A stretch of DNA of 64,000 nt from Clostridioides sp. (GCA_031261505.1 JAISJN010000015.1:62001-126000), one strand, 5' to 3'; counted from the stretch's first letter, positions 8,732 through 17,011 are shown. Translations and numbers: made by a program. Notes: generated from the letters alone by a model not told the origin.

Positions 8732-9371
8732 ATCTCAACTTCCTTTCTACTATCGTCACTATAATCGACAGTGGTAGTAAAATAACTAAATACGATATAA
8801 CTAGGAGGAATAGAGCCTCGTTTGTATCGTAGTATAGCCCAATCAAATCCTTTGCTATATACATCAAATCTGCGAGTGCGACTGCGCTGAAGAGAGAAGT
8901 CTCCTTGAGCAGAAATATTACATTTGCACCTATTGATGGTATGGATATAGCCAATGCCTGAGGAAATATTACGTATCTCATAAGCTGTATCCTAGTTAGA
9001 CCAACACTCATACCTGATTCTACCTGACTTTTATCTACTGCCTCAAGCCCTGATCTAAACGACTCAGACATATAGCTTCCACCTAGAAATGCGAGCCCTA
9101 TTATTCCACAGGTTTCGGAGCTCACCATTAGTCCTATCTTTGGAAGTCCGTAGTACATGAAGAACAGCTGTATAAGTATTGGGGTATTCCTAGACACTTC
9201 GATGTACACTGCTACAATTTTATCTAGTATAGGGATTTTGTAGTAGCGAATCATACTGCAGAGAAGTCCTATTAATACAGCTAATAGAATTCCTAGAGTT
9301 CCTAAAGTAAGCGTAAGTTTGCCTGCCTTTATATAAAGTGGAATATATTTCTGTACAATTTCAAAGTTCAT
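8712..9371 (-). CDS. Polar amino-acid ABC transporter permease (first gene of operon)
   Basis: HisMQ/GlnP-type permease (219 aa) with about five membrane helices and the EAA loop VESGMSVGLTRIQLMRYVIFPQALAISIP. TPILIQLFFMYYGLP matches the family consensus after the second helix. It is the first gene of the minus-strand amino-acid ABC operon, and GGGGTGAGAGG precedes its ATG. The promoter just upstream carries two identical palindromes (see 9397-9451), so the operon is probably repressible, perhaps by an amino-acid or cysteine-responsive regulator; that last part is inference. Confidence 0.88.
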   Translation of the reverse strand: MNFEIVQKYIPLYIKAGKLTLTLGTLGILLAVLIGLLCSMIRYYKIPILDKIVAVYIEVSRNTPILIQLFFMYYGLPKIGLMVSSETCGIIGLAFLGGSYMSESFRSGLEAVDKSQVESGMSVGLTRIQLMRYVIFPQALAISIPSIGANVIFLLKETSLFSAVALADLMYIAKDLIGLYYDTNEALFLLVISYLVILLPLSIIVTIVERKLRYAGYGV

Positions 9372-9396
9372 CCTCTCACCCCTTATCTATCACGCT

Positions 9397-9451
9397 GTTA
9401 TCAAATTGATAATAACTACTTAATTATACAATTATCAAATTGATAATACAA
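9397..9451 (-). promoter_or_regulatory. Promoter of the amino-acid ABC operon with duplicated palindromic operator
   Basis: On the minus strand, -35 TTGTAT (9446-9451), a 17-base spacer and -10 TATAAT (9423-9428). The 15-mer TTATCAAATTGATAA (7-bp inverted repeat around one base) occurs twice: at 9432-9446, filling the -35/-10 spacer, and at 9398-9412, over the start of the transcript. The centres are 34 bp apart, about three helical turns. This is the geometry of a repressor that binds two sites. Confidence 0.75.
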
Positions 9452-9538
9452 CAGTTTTTAGGAAAAAAATAAAGTTTTAATATTGAGAAAAATTTATCCT
9501 CTAGGGAAGAGAGAGGTCGATAGCTCTAAAAATTGTAT

Positions 9539-9620
9539 AACTTGAGATAAATATCATCCACATCTATATGTGGCGGGCATAAATCTCATTTCAGTTTGGG
9601 TAAAATCCACCAACTATTAA
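9539..9620 (+). repeat. Dispersed structured intergenic repeat, copy A
   Basis: Begins AACTTGAGATAAAT, contains a hairpin with CCACAT/ATGTGG at its top, then GGGCATAAATCTCATTTCAGT, and a second short stem (TTGGG / CCACCAA). The same framework recurs at 10281, 22307, 43286 and 48578. It lies in the gap between the ABC operon promoter and luxS. Confidence 0.75.
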
Positions 9621-9673
9621 ATTACAATTTAATATGAGAAACATGGGATGATAATAGATTGGGCTTAAAAATA

Positions 9674-9721
9674 AATGAATTCATTATTAATTTTGGCAAA
9701 TTCAAAGTTTATCTGTATAAT
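9674..9721 (+). promoter_or_regulatory. luxS promoter and upstream palindrome
   Basis: TTGGCA (9693-9698), 17-base spacer, TATAAT (9716-9721), 45 bases before the luxS ATG. A perfect 12-bp palindrome AATGAATTCATT (9674-9685) sits just upstream of the -35 and may be a regulator site. Confidence 0.65.
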
Positions 9722-9765
9722 ATACTTGAGAAAGATACAATAAATTAAATTCAAAGGAGGAAAAA

Positions 9766-10230
9766 ATGCAGAAAATAGCTAGTTTTGAGGTAGACCACAG
9801 ATATATAAACCCAGGGGTGTATATATCAAGGATAGATGGAGATATTACGACATACGATTTGAGGACTAGAAAACCGAACACAGGTGACCTTATGACAAAT
9901 GAGGCAATGCATTCTACAGAGCATCTGTTTGCAACACTTATAAGGAATTCAAAGATAAAAGATCAGGTTATCTACTTCGGACCTATGGGATGTCAAACCG
10001 GGTACTATCTACTTGTAAGAGGGGCAGATGACGCTCAGGTAGTAGAGGAGATAAAGAAAACTCTTATCGCTATTGCAAACTACGAGGGTGAGATGCCTGG
10101 CAAAAGCGAAATAGAATGCGGGAACTACATCAACCTAGATGTCGATTTAGCTAAGGAAGACGTGAAGAGATATTACGAAGAGATAAAGGACATCACTGTT
10201 GAGGATTTGAAGTATCCAGAAGGAAGGTAA
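9766..10230 (+). CDS. luxS: S-ribosylhomocysteine lyase (AI-2 synthase)
   Basis: Cleaves S-ribosylhomocysteine to homocysteine and DPD, the precursor of autoinducer-2, in the activated methyl cycle. The metal site is intact: His49 and His53 in HSTEH (with catalytic Glu52) and Cys118 in ECGNY; the catalytic Cys is Cys76 in GPMGCQTGYY. The 154-aa length is normal. The ribosome site AAAGGAGG stands before the ATG. It is monocistronic, flanked on both sides by copies of the dispersed intergenic repeat. No pfs gene is adjacent. Confidence 0.97.
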   Translation: MQKIASFEVDHRYINPGVYISRIDGDITTYDLRTRKPNTGDLMTNEAMHSTEHLFATLIRNSKIKDQVIYFGPMGCQTGYYLLVRGADDAQVVEEIKKTLIAIANYEGEMPGKSEIECGNYINLDVDLAKEDVKRYYEEIKDITVEDLKYPEGR

Positions 10231-10280
10231 ATAAAATTTAATCTGATATTTATATAATTGATAATCATATTAGAATTTAT

Positions 10281-10400
10281 ACCTTGAGATAAATGTACCC
10301 TACCAATACAGGTGGCGGGCATAAATCTCATTTTAGTGGGAGTTACCACCACGTACTCGCCAGCACAAGTACTTTACAGCACATGCAATAACCATTTAAT
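10281..10400 (+). repeat. Dispersed structured intergenic repeat, copy B (with long tail)
   Basis: CTTGAGATAAATG ... GGTGGCGGGCATAAATCTCATTTTAGTGGG, then a second stem GTGGG/CCACCAC, then a tail CAGCACAAGTACTTTACAGC and a terminal AATAACCATTTAA. The tail is shared with the isolated copy at 39183-39240. It lies between luxS and the DUF318 permease pair. Confidence 0.75.
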
Positions 10401-10415
10401 CTTGGAGGCGGTCTT

Positions 10416-10907
10416 ATGAGCAGTACAGGTATTGTATTATATTCATTGGCAATAATTCTTTTAGTAATATCGTTTATAAAGGATAGGAAAAAAACGGGAG
10501 AGGCAGTTAGAACATTTTTTAAATCATTTGAAAATATTATGCCTCAGTTCCTAGCAATAACGGTAACCATAGGTATAGTATTAGCTCTCGTGAGTGAGGC
10601 TACTATATCGAGGTTCTTGGGTGAGAGTTCTGGTGCGATTGGAGTGATCTGTGCATCACTAATAGGCTCTATTACAATGATGCCAAATTTCGTCGCATTT
10701 GCAATGGGTAATTCATTGCTGGGCAGTGGAGCTGGTTATCCTCAGGTTGGAGCTTTAATTTCGACGTTGACTATGGTAGGTCTGCTTACATTTGGACTGG
10801 AGTCCAGCTACATAGGTAAGAAGGCGGCTTTTTTTAGAAACTTAATTGCGTTTTTATTTTCATTTGTAGTAGCCGTATTTATTGAGAGTGTGGTGAGATT
10901 ATTTTGA
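10416..10907 (+). CDS. DUF318/YraQ-family permease, N-terminal half protein
   Basis: A 163-aa membrane protein with about four helices, equivalent to one half of the DUF318 (ArsP/YraQ-like) permease family. Its core is EATISRFLGESSGAIGVICASLIGSITMMPNFVAFAMG. The next gene encodes the second half and starts with TTG inside this stop codon (4-base overlap, 10904-10907), so the permease is split into two co-translated subunits. The ribosome site is GGAGGCGG. Family members export organoarsenicals or unknown small compounds; no substrate can be assigned here. Confidence 0.7.
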   Translation: MSSTGIVLYSLAIILLVISFIKDRKKTGEAVRTFFKSFENIMPQFLAITVTIGIVLALVSEATISRFLGESSGAIGVICASLIGSITMMPNFVAFAMGNSLLGSGAGYPQVGALISTLTMVGLLTFGLESSYIGKKAAFFRNLIAFLFSFVVAVFIESVVRLF

Positions 10908-11473
10908 ATAGTTTCTCAGAGGTTGTTTTGAAAAGTATTCTAAAGGCTTTCAAGAGATACTCGTTTTTTATAATGAGTCTGGCTGCGCTATTTATCTTGT
11001 TCTTATATAATATGGATTTAGGAATAAAGAGTGCAGTTAGTTTTAGGGACAACGTTGTTCAGATGCTTATGGTTCTGCCTCCAATCATGCTTATTCTAGG
11101 ATTGGTAGATATTTGGGTGCCAAGTAAGGTATTGATGAAGTACATGGGAGACGATTCTGGATTCACAGGGGTATTGATTGCGATTTTAGTGGGATCGCTG
11201 GCAGCTGGTCCGATGTATGCAGCATTTCCTTTTACTGCGGTTCTAATGAAAAAGGGAGTTAGGTTTAGCAATGTGATAATTTTTATGAATGCATGGTGCG
11301 TAACAAAGGTTTCGACACTGCTATTTGAGTTTTCTGCCTTGGGATACGCCTTTACCATAGCTAGGTTTGTAATAGATTTACCAGGGGTAATAATAATGGG
11401 TTATCTTGTAGAAAAATTCGTTGGAAAAACTGAAATTAGTAGGCTCTACTCTACAGATGAGCAGAGCGAGTGA
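10904..11473 (+). CDS. DUF318/YraQ-family permease, C-terminal half protein
   Basis: A 189-aa membrane protein, second half of the split permease. The core GLVDIWVPSKVLMKYMGDDSGFTGVLIAILVGSLAAGPMYAAFPF mirrors the corresponding core of the first half, as expected of a duplicated inverted-repeat transporter. The TTG start overlaps the preceding stop. A conserved-looking Cys in MNAWCVTKVSTLLFEF lies in a membrane segment. A short membrane peptide gene follows 16 bases downstream, probably in the same transcript. Confidence 0.7.
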   Translation: MNSFSEVVLKSILKAFKRYSFFIMSLAALFILFLYNMDLGIKSAVSFRDNVVQMLMVLPPIMLILGLVDIWVPSKVLMKYMGDDSGFTGVLIAILVGSLAAGPMYAAFPFTAVLMKKGVRFSNVIIFMNAWCVTKVSTLLFEFSALGYAFTIARFVIDLPGVIIMGYLVEKFVGKTEISRLYSTDEQSE

Positions 11474-11489
11474 TTGGTGGTGAGGTATT

Positions 11490-11630
11490 TTGGATATTCA
11501 AATTGTATTGTATGTAATAGTTCTTATGATATTAGGTGCAATTTTAAATAAGGTAGAGAATATGAAGATGAGGATTGGACTTATCGCGTTTGTAGCGCTC
11601 ATGGCCGGATTGATATATTATTTTGTCTAA
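11490..11630 (+). CDS. Small membrane protein (46 aa) after the DUF318 permease pair
   Basis: TTG start at 11490 with GGTGGTGAGG just upstream; 46 codons ending TAA at 11630. The product has two hydrophobic stretches (IQIVLYVIVLMILGAIL and IGLIAFVALMAGLIYYFV) separated by a short basic turn (NKVENMKMR), a plausible two-helix hairpin. It begins 16 bases after the permease gene in the same direction. No known family is recognised; it could be an accessory subunit of the split permease. Confidence 0.55.
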   Translation: MDIQIVLYVIVLMILGAILNKVENMKMRIGLIAFVALMAGLIYYFV

Positions 11631-11778
11631 AAATATTTCTAAGTGCAGCGATGAAATATGTAGGTAGAGGACAAATAGCATAGCGAGTTTTAATGTGAGT
11701 GAATTCAACATCAAAATCGTGAATCATCATTAAATAATATGTAAACTGTATATATTTAAAGTAATTATGAGGTGGGCA

Positions 11779-12354
11779 ATGATACCTAAGAGAGTTAGGC
11801 AATTTTATATAAATCTAATAGATAGGATGACTGAGATAGATTCAGAATATGCAAGGAATTTACTCAGCGAGGAAGAGGCAGGCTTATTTTTTAAACTGCA
11901 AAAATCTGAGCAAAAACATTCTGTAAGAATAGCAAGGGAGATAGAAGAGATATTTAATAGTGAAAATTTCTACGAGGGGCTTCTAGAAGATACTTCATTT
12001 GATAAATTAATTTCTAATAATTCTAAAGAGCGTGTAGTAGAAATTCTAGGAAAGAACCGAGAAAAATTGATAAAAATAGCCTTGCTTCACGATCTTGGAA
12101 AGACTGAGAAGAAATTAAATCTAATCGATAAGTCGATAATAGTTATTCTAAATAAACTCACATCGGGGAAACTAGGGGAGTTTAAAGGATTAAAAAAACT
12201 AGACTGCTATTACAAACACGGGGAATACAGCTATAATTTATTGAAAGATATGGTCTTTGATGAAGAACTTCTCAATGTAATTAGAAATCATCACAAGGAT
12301 GTAGATAATGATGTTTTAACTGAATTCTTCCAGATAATGGACGATAAAAATTAG
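11779..12354 (+). CDS. HD-domain hydrolase-like protein
   Basis: A 191-aa protein with an HD-superfamily metal-hydrolase pattern: KHSVRIAREIEEIF, then IALLHDLGKTEKKL (the HD doublet), YYKHGEYSYNLLKD and VIRNHHKD, giving the H...HD...H...H arrangement. Such proteins act on nucleotides or cyclic dinucleotides; nothing more specific can be read. The start chosen is ATG 11779 because GAGGTGG lies just before it, though its spacing is short; ATG 11767 in frame has no ribosome site. It stands alone and is followed by a terminator. Confidence 0.7.
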   Translation: MIPKRVRQFYINLIDRMTEIDSEYARNLLSEEEAGLFFKLQKSEQKHSVRIAREIEEIFNSENFYEGLLEDTSFDKLISNNSKERVVEILGKNREKLIKIALLHDLGKTEKKLNLIDKSIIVILNKLTSGKLGEFKGLKKLDCYYKHGEYSYNLLKDMVFDEELLNVIRNHHKDVDNDVLTEFFQIMDDKN

Positions 12355-12483
12355 TTATACTCATGTACTAGAAGGGTATATAACTAGATAAGAAGTTCAA
12401 CTACACACAATCCTTCCGTATTGTGGTTTTCAAATCACAGTACAAAAATGTTCATTTATACTATTTAGAGATTGATGAACATA

Positions 12484-12534
12484 AAATAGGTCGAGCCTCT
12501 CGAGGTGTTCTTTGAGGGCTAGGACCTATTTTTT
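12484..12534 (+). terminator. Intrinsic terminator after the HD-domain gene
   Basis: AAATAGGTC (12484-12492) pairs with GACCTATTT (12523-12531) with a T-run to 12534; an inner AGCCTC/GAGGCT-like stem extends it. In the remaining 12355-12742 gap a second hairpin (TGTTCAT / ATGAACA, about 12449-12481) and a TATAAT at 12608-12613 (no good -35) are visible, the latter a candidate promoter for the ABC operon. Confidence 0.8.
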
Positions 12535-12742
12535 CAACAATGATTGCACATTGTATTCGAAATATGTAAAAATAAGTAAAACTTGTCCTAAATAAGCAAT
12601 AATGGTGTATAATTATCGTAGTGCTTGCAAATTTTGACATTATGAAACAAATATGAAATTTATAGGATTTGTTTAAATTTGTATTTCATTGTACATACTA
12701 GGAATGTATTAAATTTAATTAAATTTTTGGGAGGTTTTTTGC

Positions 12743-13765
12743 ATGAAGAAATTGATGGTTTTATGCTTAAGTTTATTCTTAGGTATAGGCGTGCTTACTG
12801 GTTGCGCCAAAGAAAAGGTTACGGAAAACGGCGAAGGGGCTAGCAAAGAAACAAAGAAAGCTACTGAAGTTTCTGTTATTACTCCAGATGGGCTTCCTTC
12901 GATGGCAATAGCAAAATTAATCAAGGAAAAACCGGAGATTAAAAAGGACTATAATGTAAAATACAGTATTTCAGCTACACCGGACGACCTTTCTACACAA
13001 GTGATGAAGGGTTCTGCTGATATAGCTATAGTACCGTCTAATATGGCTGCGATAGCTTATAATAAGAACAAAGAAAGTAAAAGTTCTGACTACGTTATAG
13101 CGGGTACTGCAGGATTTGGATCTTTCTACCTAGTTTCAACAGAAGATTTAGGCGGATTTGATGGACTAAAAGGAAAAACAATAGTGAACACTGGAAAAGG
13201 TCTTACTCCAGACATCACTTTCCAAGCAATATTGAAGGAAAAAGGATTAAATCCAGAGAGCGATGTTACCTTGGATTATGTAAATGCAGTCAGCGAATTA
13301 GTTCCAATGTTAGTATCTGGTAAGGCTACTACAGCTGTAGTTCCTGAGCCAGCTCTATCAGGACTTATGACTAAAAAACCAGATGTAAAAATAATAGGAA
13401 ACCTAAATGACGAATATAAAAAAGCAAATAAGTCAGAATTCGGGTATCCTCAATCTACAGTCATTGTAAAATCAAGTTTCTTAAAAGAGAATAAAGAATT
13501 TGTAGATGCATTTTTGACTCATGTGTCAGATAGTATAAAATGGGCGAAAGAAAACCCTAAAGATTTAGGTGCATACTCAAAAGAAGTAGGTATTCAATCT
13601 GAACCAGCGATAATCGAAAAATCAATGGAAAGATCTAATCTAGATTTTGAACCGATAAAAACAAATAAGGACGAATACATTAAATATTTCCAATGTCTAT
13701 TTGACTTCAATCCAAAATCATTAGGAGGAAGTATGCCAGATGAAGGAATCTTCATGGAAAAATAG
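12743..13765 (+). CDS. ABC transporter substrate-binding lipoprotein (NMT1/SsuA-like)
   Basis: Type 2 solute-binding lipoprotein (340 aa). It has a signal peptide with lipobox VLTGC (Cys21), followed by a domain typical of the SsuA/TauA/ThiY/NMT1 group: VSVITPDGLPSMAIAKL, ADIAIVPSNMAAIAYNK, GLKGKTIVNTGKGLTPD, and TTAVVPEPALSGLM. The permease gene starts inside its end (26-base overlap) and the ATPase follows, forming a complete importer. This group transports sulfonates, thiamine precursors or other small organics. No TPP riboswitch is visible upstream, so the substrate is undetermined. Confidence 0.82.
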   Translation: MKKLMVLCLSLFLGIGVLTGCAKEKVTENGEGASKETKKATEVSVITPDGLPSMAIAKLIKEKPEIKKDYNVKYSISATPDDLSTQVMKGSADIAIVPSNMAAIAYNKNKESKSSDYVIAGTAGFGSFYLVSTEDLGGFDGLKGKTIVNTGKGLTPDITFQAILKEKGLNPESDVTLDYVNAVSELVPMLVSGKATTAVVPEPALSGLMTKKPDVKIIGNLNDEYKKANKSEFGYPQSTVIVKSSFLKENKEFVDAFLTHVSDSIKWAKENPKDLGAYSKEVGIQSEPAIIEKSMERSNLDFEPIKTNKDEYIKYFQCLFDFNPKSLGGSMPDEGIFMEK

Positions 13766-14507
13766 ATCCCAGGTATTTATTTCTACAATCCTGCTCGTGG
13801 TCTTATGGGAGGTAGTTGCAAGAATTATAGACAATAGCATCTACCTTCCGACCATTGAGTCGGTTTTAAAAAATTTATGGGTAACGGTTACAGGAAAAGA
13901 TTTTTTCATAAATATCTACTATTCGATGTACAGGACGACAGTAAGCTATATGATAGCACTGTTCTTTGCGCTTATTTTTGGGATACTAGCCTCGCTAAAG
14001 CCGCTTATCAAAAATATGCTAGCACCCATAAATGCACTTGCAACGTCCATACCAACTATGATACTAGTAGTACTAGCAATAATATGGTTTGACAAGAACA
14101 ATGCTCCGTATATAGTTGGCATATTTATCGTATTTCCGCTTTTATATGATTCTGTCACCAGTGCAATGAGCGGGGTAGATAAGGATATCATCGAAATGTC
14201 TAAGATATACAAGGTAGATAGAGGAGAGATTATCAAGAAAATCTACATCCCGTCTATTAAGTTTCAAATTTTAGGTGTTTTCATGTCATCTTATTCACTA
14301 GGTTTCAAGGTCGTGATAGCAGGTGAAGTATTTGGACAACCTAAATACGGAATAGGAACTGTGATACAGTACGAAAAGATGAATTTCAATACCGATGCCA
14401 TTTTTGGTTGGATTGTAATTATCGCAGTAATTTTATTCTCATTTGAGGGAATACAAAATCTTTTTAGGATGAAACTATTCAAATGGAGGGCTACTAGCGA
14501 TGACTAG
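13740..14507 (+). CDS. ABC transporter permease (SsuC/TauC/ThiX type)
   Basis: A 255-aa inner-membrane permease with about six helices. YLPTIESVLKNLWVTVTGKDFF and YRTTVSYMIALFFALIFGIL match the SsuC N-terminal region, and the EAA loop appears as MSKIYKVDRGEIIKKIYIPSI. The gene starts within the last 26 bases of the binding-protein gene, using AGGAGG that lies inside that coding sequence, so the two are translationally coupled. Nine bases separate it from the ATPase gene. Substrate unknown, as for the binding protein. Confidence 0.85.
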   Translation: MKESSWKNRSQVFISTILLVVLWEVVARIIDNSIYLPTIESVLKNLWVTVTGKDFFINIYYSMYRTTVSYMIALFFALIFGILASLKPLIKNMLAPINALATSIPTMILVVLAIIWFDKNNAPYIVGIFIVFPLLYDSVTSAMSGVDKDIIEMSKIYKVDRGEIIKKIYIPSIKFQILGVFMSSYSLGFKVVIAGEVFGQPKYGIGTVIQYEKMNFNTDAIFGWIVIIAVILFSFEGIQNLFRMKLFKWRATSDD

Positions 14508-14516
14508 AAGGAATAG

Positions 14517-15215
14517 GTGGATGGCGTGGATATTATTGTAAATAATCTATACAAGAGTTTTGAAGGAAAAGAACTATTTGATGATTTCAACATCGTATTT
14601 AAGGAAAATGAAGTCAATACTATAGTTGGAAAATCAGGATGTGGGAAGACGACCTTGCTCAAGATGATAGTCGGAATGAGAAGTATAGACTACGGCGAAA
14701 TTCTTGGCGTGGATCCAAATTCCATAAGTTACATATTTCAGGAAGATAGGTTGATAGATTGGTTGACTATAAGACAAAATATAGAGTTTGTAATTTCAAA
14801 GGACTACTCTAAAGAAGAAAGAAATGGAGTAGTAGATAAATACCTTGAATTGGTTGGAATATATGAATACCGTGATTCATTCCCTCAGACATTGAGTGGA
14901 GGGATCAGACAGAGGGTAAATATAGCTAGGGCATTGGCAAAACCATCAAAGCTCATAATAATGGACGAGCCGTTCAAGTCTATAGATATAAAGAATAAAC
15001 TTGAAATAATGGAATACTTCGAGAAGATAATTACAGATGAAAAGAGAACTGTGCTGTTTGTCACCCATGATATAGAAGAGGCTGTCTACTTCGATGGATA
15101 TATATACGTATTTGGAGACAAACCTGTCAGGGTAAAGAAGACCTACGATATGAGGGAATTAGTCGACTATGAAGAACATCAGGAAATAAAGAAAAATGTA
15201 ATAGATAGTATTTAA
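14517..15215 (+). CDS. ABC transporter ATP-binding protein (SsuB/TauB type)
   Basis: ATPase of the preceding importer (232 aa). Walker A GKSGCGKTT is at 38-46, the Q-loop is in YIFQEDRLIDWLT (the QEDRLLPW signature of the SsuB/TauB group), the signature is LSGGIRQR (Ile in place of Gln/Met), Walker B LIIMDEPFKSID, and the switch His is in VTHDIEEA. The start is GTG at 14517 with GAAGGA about 5 bases upstream. It is the last gene of the operon and is followed by a terminator. Confidence 0.88.
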   Translation: MDGVDIIVNNLYKSFEGKELFDDFNIVFKENEVNTIVGKSGCGKTTLLKMIVGMRSIDYGEILGVDPNSISYIFQEDRLIDWLTIRQNIEFVISKDYSKEERNGVVDKYLELVGIYEYRDSFPQTLSGGIRQRVNIARALAKPSKLIIMDEPFKSIDIKNKLEIMEYFEKIITDEKRTVLFVTHDIEEAVYFDGYIYVFGDKPVRVKKTYDMRELVDYEEHQEIKKNVIDSI

Positions 15216-15323
15216 AACAAGAGGAAACCCGATCGTCGCTTAAATGGCGATTAAACGTCTTCGCATATGCAAGTTGGACTATAGTTGCGTGGATATGCAG
15301 GTTTAACAACATCTAAATAAGAG

Positions 15324-15361
15324 AGATGTCCCAAATCTAAGAGTTAGGGGCATCTTTTTTA
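15324..15361 (+). terminator. Terminator after the SsuABC-like operon, GATGTCCC type
   Basis: AGATGTCCC (15324-15332) pairs with GGGGCATCT (15347-15355) and is followed by TTTTTT. The preceding 15216-15320 stretch holds small inverted repeats (TCGCTTAAATGGCGA; GCATAT...ATATGC) but no recognised RNA. Confidence 0.88.
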
Positions 15362-15496
15362 ATTGAATGATGAGCGTACTCTGGAGTTCATTTTTTATTT
15401 TCTATTTCAGTAGCGTTTTAGTTTTTTTATCATATCTTAATAATAGGGGAACACCTTAGTCTCTTGGCTAAAAATACACGAGGAGGTTTTATAAAA

Positions 15497-15979
15497 ATGC
15501 CATATGATAGAGAAGCGGCAGTGACATACGCACATAGATGGGCTTACGATCGAAATCCAAGATATCTAAATTTCGCTGGAATAGGTGGGGACTGCACTAA
15601 TTTCGTATCTCAATGCCTAAATGCAGGTGGCTGTAAAATGAATTATACCAAAAATACTGGTTGGTACTACACTACATCTGACAATAGAGCGCCAGCCTGG
15701 ACGGGAGTAGAATTTTTATACAGTTTTTTAATGGAAAATAAGGGGGTTGGACCTTATGCTGAGGTAATAAAAATCGAAGACTTGGCTCCAGGTGATGTAA
15801 TTCAATTATCTAGCAATGGAGAAATTTACACGCATACACTTTTGGTTGTCGAGATAAAAGAGGGAAAAACTAAGGATGATATATTAGTTGCTGCTCATAG
15901 TTATGACAGCGATAATAGACCACTGTCGACATACTCAGTAGAAATGATACGATATCTGAAAATATATGCAAGGGAATAA
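15497..15979 (+). CDS. Cysteine amidase-like protein (amidase_6 family)
   Basis: A 160-aa protein of the putative amidase domain family (NlpC/P60-like fold). YDREAAVTYAHRWAYDRNP is the family hallmark; catalytic Cys33 is in GGDCTNFVSQC, and a His follows in YTHTLLVV, with a possible Asp/Asn later. In clostridia such domains occur in cell-wall or spore-associated proteins; no signal peptide is present here. ATG 15497 has AGGAGG ten bases upstream; the in-frame TTG at 15464 has none. It stands alone between terminators. Confidence 0.75.
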   Translation: MPYDREAAVTYAHRWAYDRNPRYLNFAGIGGDCTNFVSQCLNAGGCKMNYTKNTGWYYTTSDNRAPAWTGVEFLYSFLMENKGVGPYAEVIKIEDLAPGDVIQLSSNGEIYTHTLLVVEIKEGKTKDDILVAAHSYDSDNRPLSTYSVEMIRYLKIYARE

Positions 15980-16084
15980 AGTATATATAATATACACAAG
16001 AAAACAGACAGAATTTATTCAATGTCTAATTTTTCAAACAATGTGTCTTTTGGGTTTCTTGACAATTATATTGCATTTTAGTAC

Positions 16085-16115
16085 GAATTATGATATCAAA
16101 ATAATATCATAATTC
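16085..16115 (+). promoter_or_regulatory. 12-bp perfect inverted repeat upstream of the SPFH relic
   Basis: GAATTATGATAT (16085-16096) and ATATCATAATTC (16104-16115) around a 7-base loop, about 20 bases after a TTGACA (about 16059). It could be an operator or transcript hairpin. The core TATGATATCA also occurs at 16960-16969 upstream of the OPT transporter. Confidence 0.45.
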
Positions 16116-16166
16116 ATTGATATATATTTACAACTTGAAAAAATTTTACTAGGAGGTAAGAGTATA

Positions 16167-16631
16167 GTGGATTTAGTGAAAAGCAATATCGTAAACGAAG
16201 AAAAGAAGGCTAAGACCGTTGGTGGAATGGGCGTACTCATCGCTATGTTAGCAGTTGTTATTATTGGTATTTTAGGATTCGTATATTTTGCAATTACGGG
16301 TTTGAATGGATTTAAGATAGCTTTAATAGTGCTTATTTTCATATATTTGATAGTAGGTGTGCCGATTATATGCTCTGGCTTGAAGGTTATTAAGCCAAAT
16401 GAGGCTCTTGTACTTTCTCTATTTGGTAAGTACTATGGTACTATCCGTGAAGATGGATACTATTTTGTGAATCCATTTTGTACATCGGTGTCTCAGAAAC
16501 ATGTCATGGAGGGCGCAATTGAATTGTTTAATGATAAAAAAAAATTGCAAACCGACCATATAGATTTTTACCTGGTATATGCATTAAACCAAGGAGTTTG
16601 GGTGATACTGAAAGATGAAGAATTAAGGTAA
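16167..16631 (+). pseudogene. Chimeric relic: SPFH/band-7 N-terminus joined to an aldo/keto reductase fragment
   Basis: GTG start with AGGAGG upstream. Residues 1-118 look like the N-terminus of a prokaryotic SPFH (band 7) membrane protein: two hydrophobic segments (about 22-45 and 50-72), then GLKVIKPNEALVLSLFGKY and REDGYYFVNPF. From about residue 120 the sequence changes abruptly to KKLQTDHIDFYLVYALNQGVW, the internal motif of clostridial aldo/keto reductases (LQTDYIDFYLLHALN), and ends 11 residues later. Neither protein is complete. A deletion that fused two neighbouring genes is inferred. The ribosome site and frame are intact, so a short fusion protein could still be made. Confidence 0.7.
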
Positions 16632-17011
16632 AAAAATGATTTATTGAGAAAATACATTGATATTTGAATAGTAATAAATTAAACAATATAGATAATAAGC
16701 AATAATATTTGAAATATTGCAACTTAACTAATTAATGTTTAATGTTATGTTTATATATTAAATTAAAATTATAGTTTAGCCTTATATTAAAAAGAATTTA
16801 TAGATTAACAATGGTTACAAATAAATAAATAATGTATTTTATAACATATAAATAAATATTATTTAATAAATCTAAACTATAGATATTACAGATTTTTCAT
16901 AAAAATGGCTAAAAAAATATGCCGTTTTTTGAAAAAATGTATTCCTCACATATGAGAACTATGATATCATAAGTAGGTAATGATTAAATTTACAAAGAAG
17001 GAGTGAACAAA
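16632..17011. other. AT-rich intergenic region before the OPT transporter
   Basis: About 380 bases, extremely AT-rich, with no convincing gene. Visible features are TATAGTTTAG (16770-16779) and its exact complement CTAAACTATA (16872-16881), and a perfect 12-bp palindrome TATGATATCATA at 16960-16971, about 40 bases before the OPT start. No good sigma-A promoter was recognised. Confidence 0.5.

Noticed and set aside
12355-12742. A TPP or S-box riboswitch before the NMT1/SsuA-like binding protein
   Set aside because: The conserved TPP (CTGAGA) and SAM aptamer segments are not present.
15216-15320. A riboswitch or small RNA after the SsuABC-like operon
   Set aside because: Small inverted repeats exist, but none of the known aptamer core sequences could be recognised and the region ends in an ordinary terminator.
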